DNA of 5,419 nt from Thermoleophilia bacterium (lineage in GTDB: Bacteria > Actinomycetota > Thermoleophilia > Gaiellales > SKUG01). The position numbers were made by a program, and so were the translations under genes. Under the pieces are notes generated by a model. That model was not told the DNA's origin, did not search any database, and saw only the letters and a list, made by a program, of their open reading frames with translations. The stretch lies in the NCBI GenBank assembly GCA_025964465.1, contig JAOPYS010000122.1, forward strand, positions 1-5,419, read 5' to 3'. Below are positions 5,121 to 5,419 of this stretch, in pieces (within the stretch, counting starts at the first letter, position 1; every line of letters begins with the position of its first letter).

Positions 5121-5419
5121 TCACTCCAGCTTGGTGCCGAGGCGCGGCTCGGGCAGGGGCGTCGAGCGCTCCTCCCCGTAGGTCGCCCCGCGCGTGAGCA
5201 CGCCCTCGCGCACCGGCGGGCGGTCCTGCCGGCTCGTGAGGTCACCCGGCGTCGTGGACCACAGCTGATGGGCGATCCAGTACGCGGCGATGCCGGTGGC
5301 CATGGCGACGTTGAGGCTCGTCTTGCCGCCGCGCATGGGCAGCTCGAGCAGGACGTCGGCATGGCGCAGCACGTCCTCCTGGGCGCCCTGGAGCTCCTCG
5401 CAGGCGACGAGCACCACGT
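5121..5419 (-). CDS. SpoU/TrmH-family RNA 2'-O-methyltransferase, C-terminal part (5' end outside window)
   Basis: The visible 98 or so codons hold the signature of the SPOUT methyltransferase catalytic domain. VLVACEELQG corresponds to motif 2 (usually GxExxG), and ELPMRGGKTSLNVAMATGI to motif 3 (usually IPMxGxxxSLNVSVAxGI), where the trefoil knot, the S-adenosylmethionine pocket and the dimer face are formed. Proteins of this family methylate a ribose 2'-OH in tRNA or rRNA in the cytoplasm. The target cannot be told from this end, since the N-terminal part, including the motif 1 Arg, is missing. After the knot helix (IAAYWIAHQLW) comes a polar tail of about 45 residues rich in Pro, Arg, Glu and Thr, ending GTKLE before a TGA at 5121-5123. 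Family members usually end shortly after the helix, so the tail is long. The frame remains open to the right edge; the GTG at 5417 is internal. Confidence 0.88.
   Translation of the reverse strand, partial: VVLVACEELQGAQEDVLRHADVLLELPMRGGKTSLNVAMATGIAAYWIAHQLWSTTPGDLTSRQDRPPVREGVLTRGATYGEERSTPLPEPRLGTKLE

Noticed and set aside
1..5419. CRISPR arrays, tRNA or rRNA genes, insertion sequences, attachment sites
   Set aside because: No regularly spaced direct repeats, tRNA-like cloverleaf, transposase or flanking duplication was seen. The repeats present are RTX codons, the Pro/Thr linker and the intergenic hairpins.

Overview
The window is about 70 % G+C by eye. Its coding frames end almost every codon in G or C, which suggests a high-GC actinobacterial chromosome. 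Several features fit the class Thermoleophilia (Solirubrobacter, Conexibacter or Patulibacter relatives) best: a DUF11 domain followed by a 'YGAT.AYG' fibronectin-like repeat and a Cys-linked FxGN end domain, and hemolysin-type calcium repeats with the 'NGVADTVACGAGND' variant. This placement is an inference from protein style; there is no rRNA here to confirm it.

Layout. Positions 2-124 (+) hold the last 40 codons of a gene that enters from the left, followed by a strong hairpin terminator (138-171). Positions 125-412 form a convergent intergenic region that is unusually structured. It holds a chain of hairpins between 188 and 311, three of them with a G5-6AC loop on the + strand (GTC5-6 on the - strand), then a 7-bp inverted-repeat cluster (339-374) that probably ends the minus-strand genes. 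Positions 390-1484 (-) encode an exported DUF11/fibronectin-like protein whose 3' end looks frameshifted at a five-base homopolymer (470-474). Positions 1626-4982 (-) encode a 1118-residue exported protein with RTX repeats, a Pro/Thr linker, a long unrecognised beta-rich region and a fibronectin-like end. Positions 5121-5419 (-) hold the C-terminal end of a SpoU/TrmH-family RNA 2'-O-methyltransferase that runs off the right edge.

How they work together. The two complete genes are tandem and co-oriented, 141 bp apart, and both encode proteins that would be exported and are built of beta-sandwich or calcium-binding modules. A joint role at the cell surface is plausible but not shown. The methyltransferase is a housekeeping-type neighbour on the same strand, 138 bp upstream, and need not be functionally linked.

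The strongest candidates for something new are the minus-strand C-rich-loop hairpin chain at 188-311, which recalls the actinobacterial 6C small RNA family, and the frameshift in the DUF11 gene. Weaker signals are an in-frame open stretch after the stop of the large gene and an excellent Shine-Dalgarno upstream of the large gene that points to a different reading frame.
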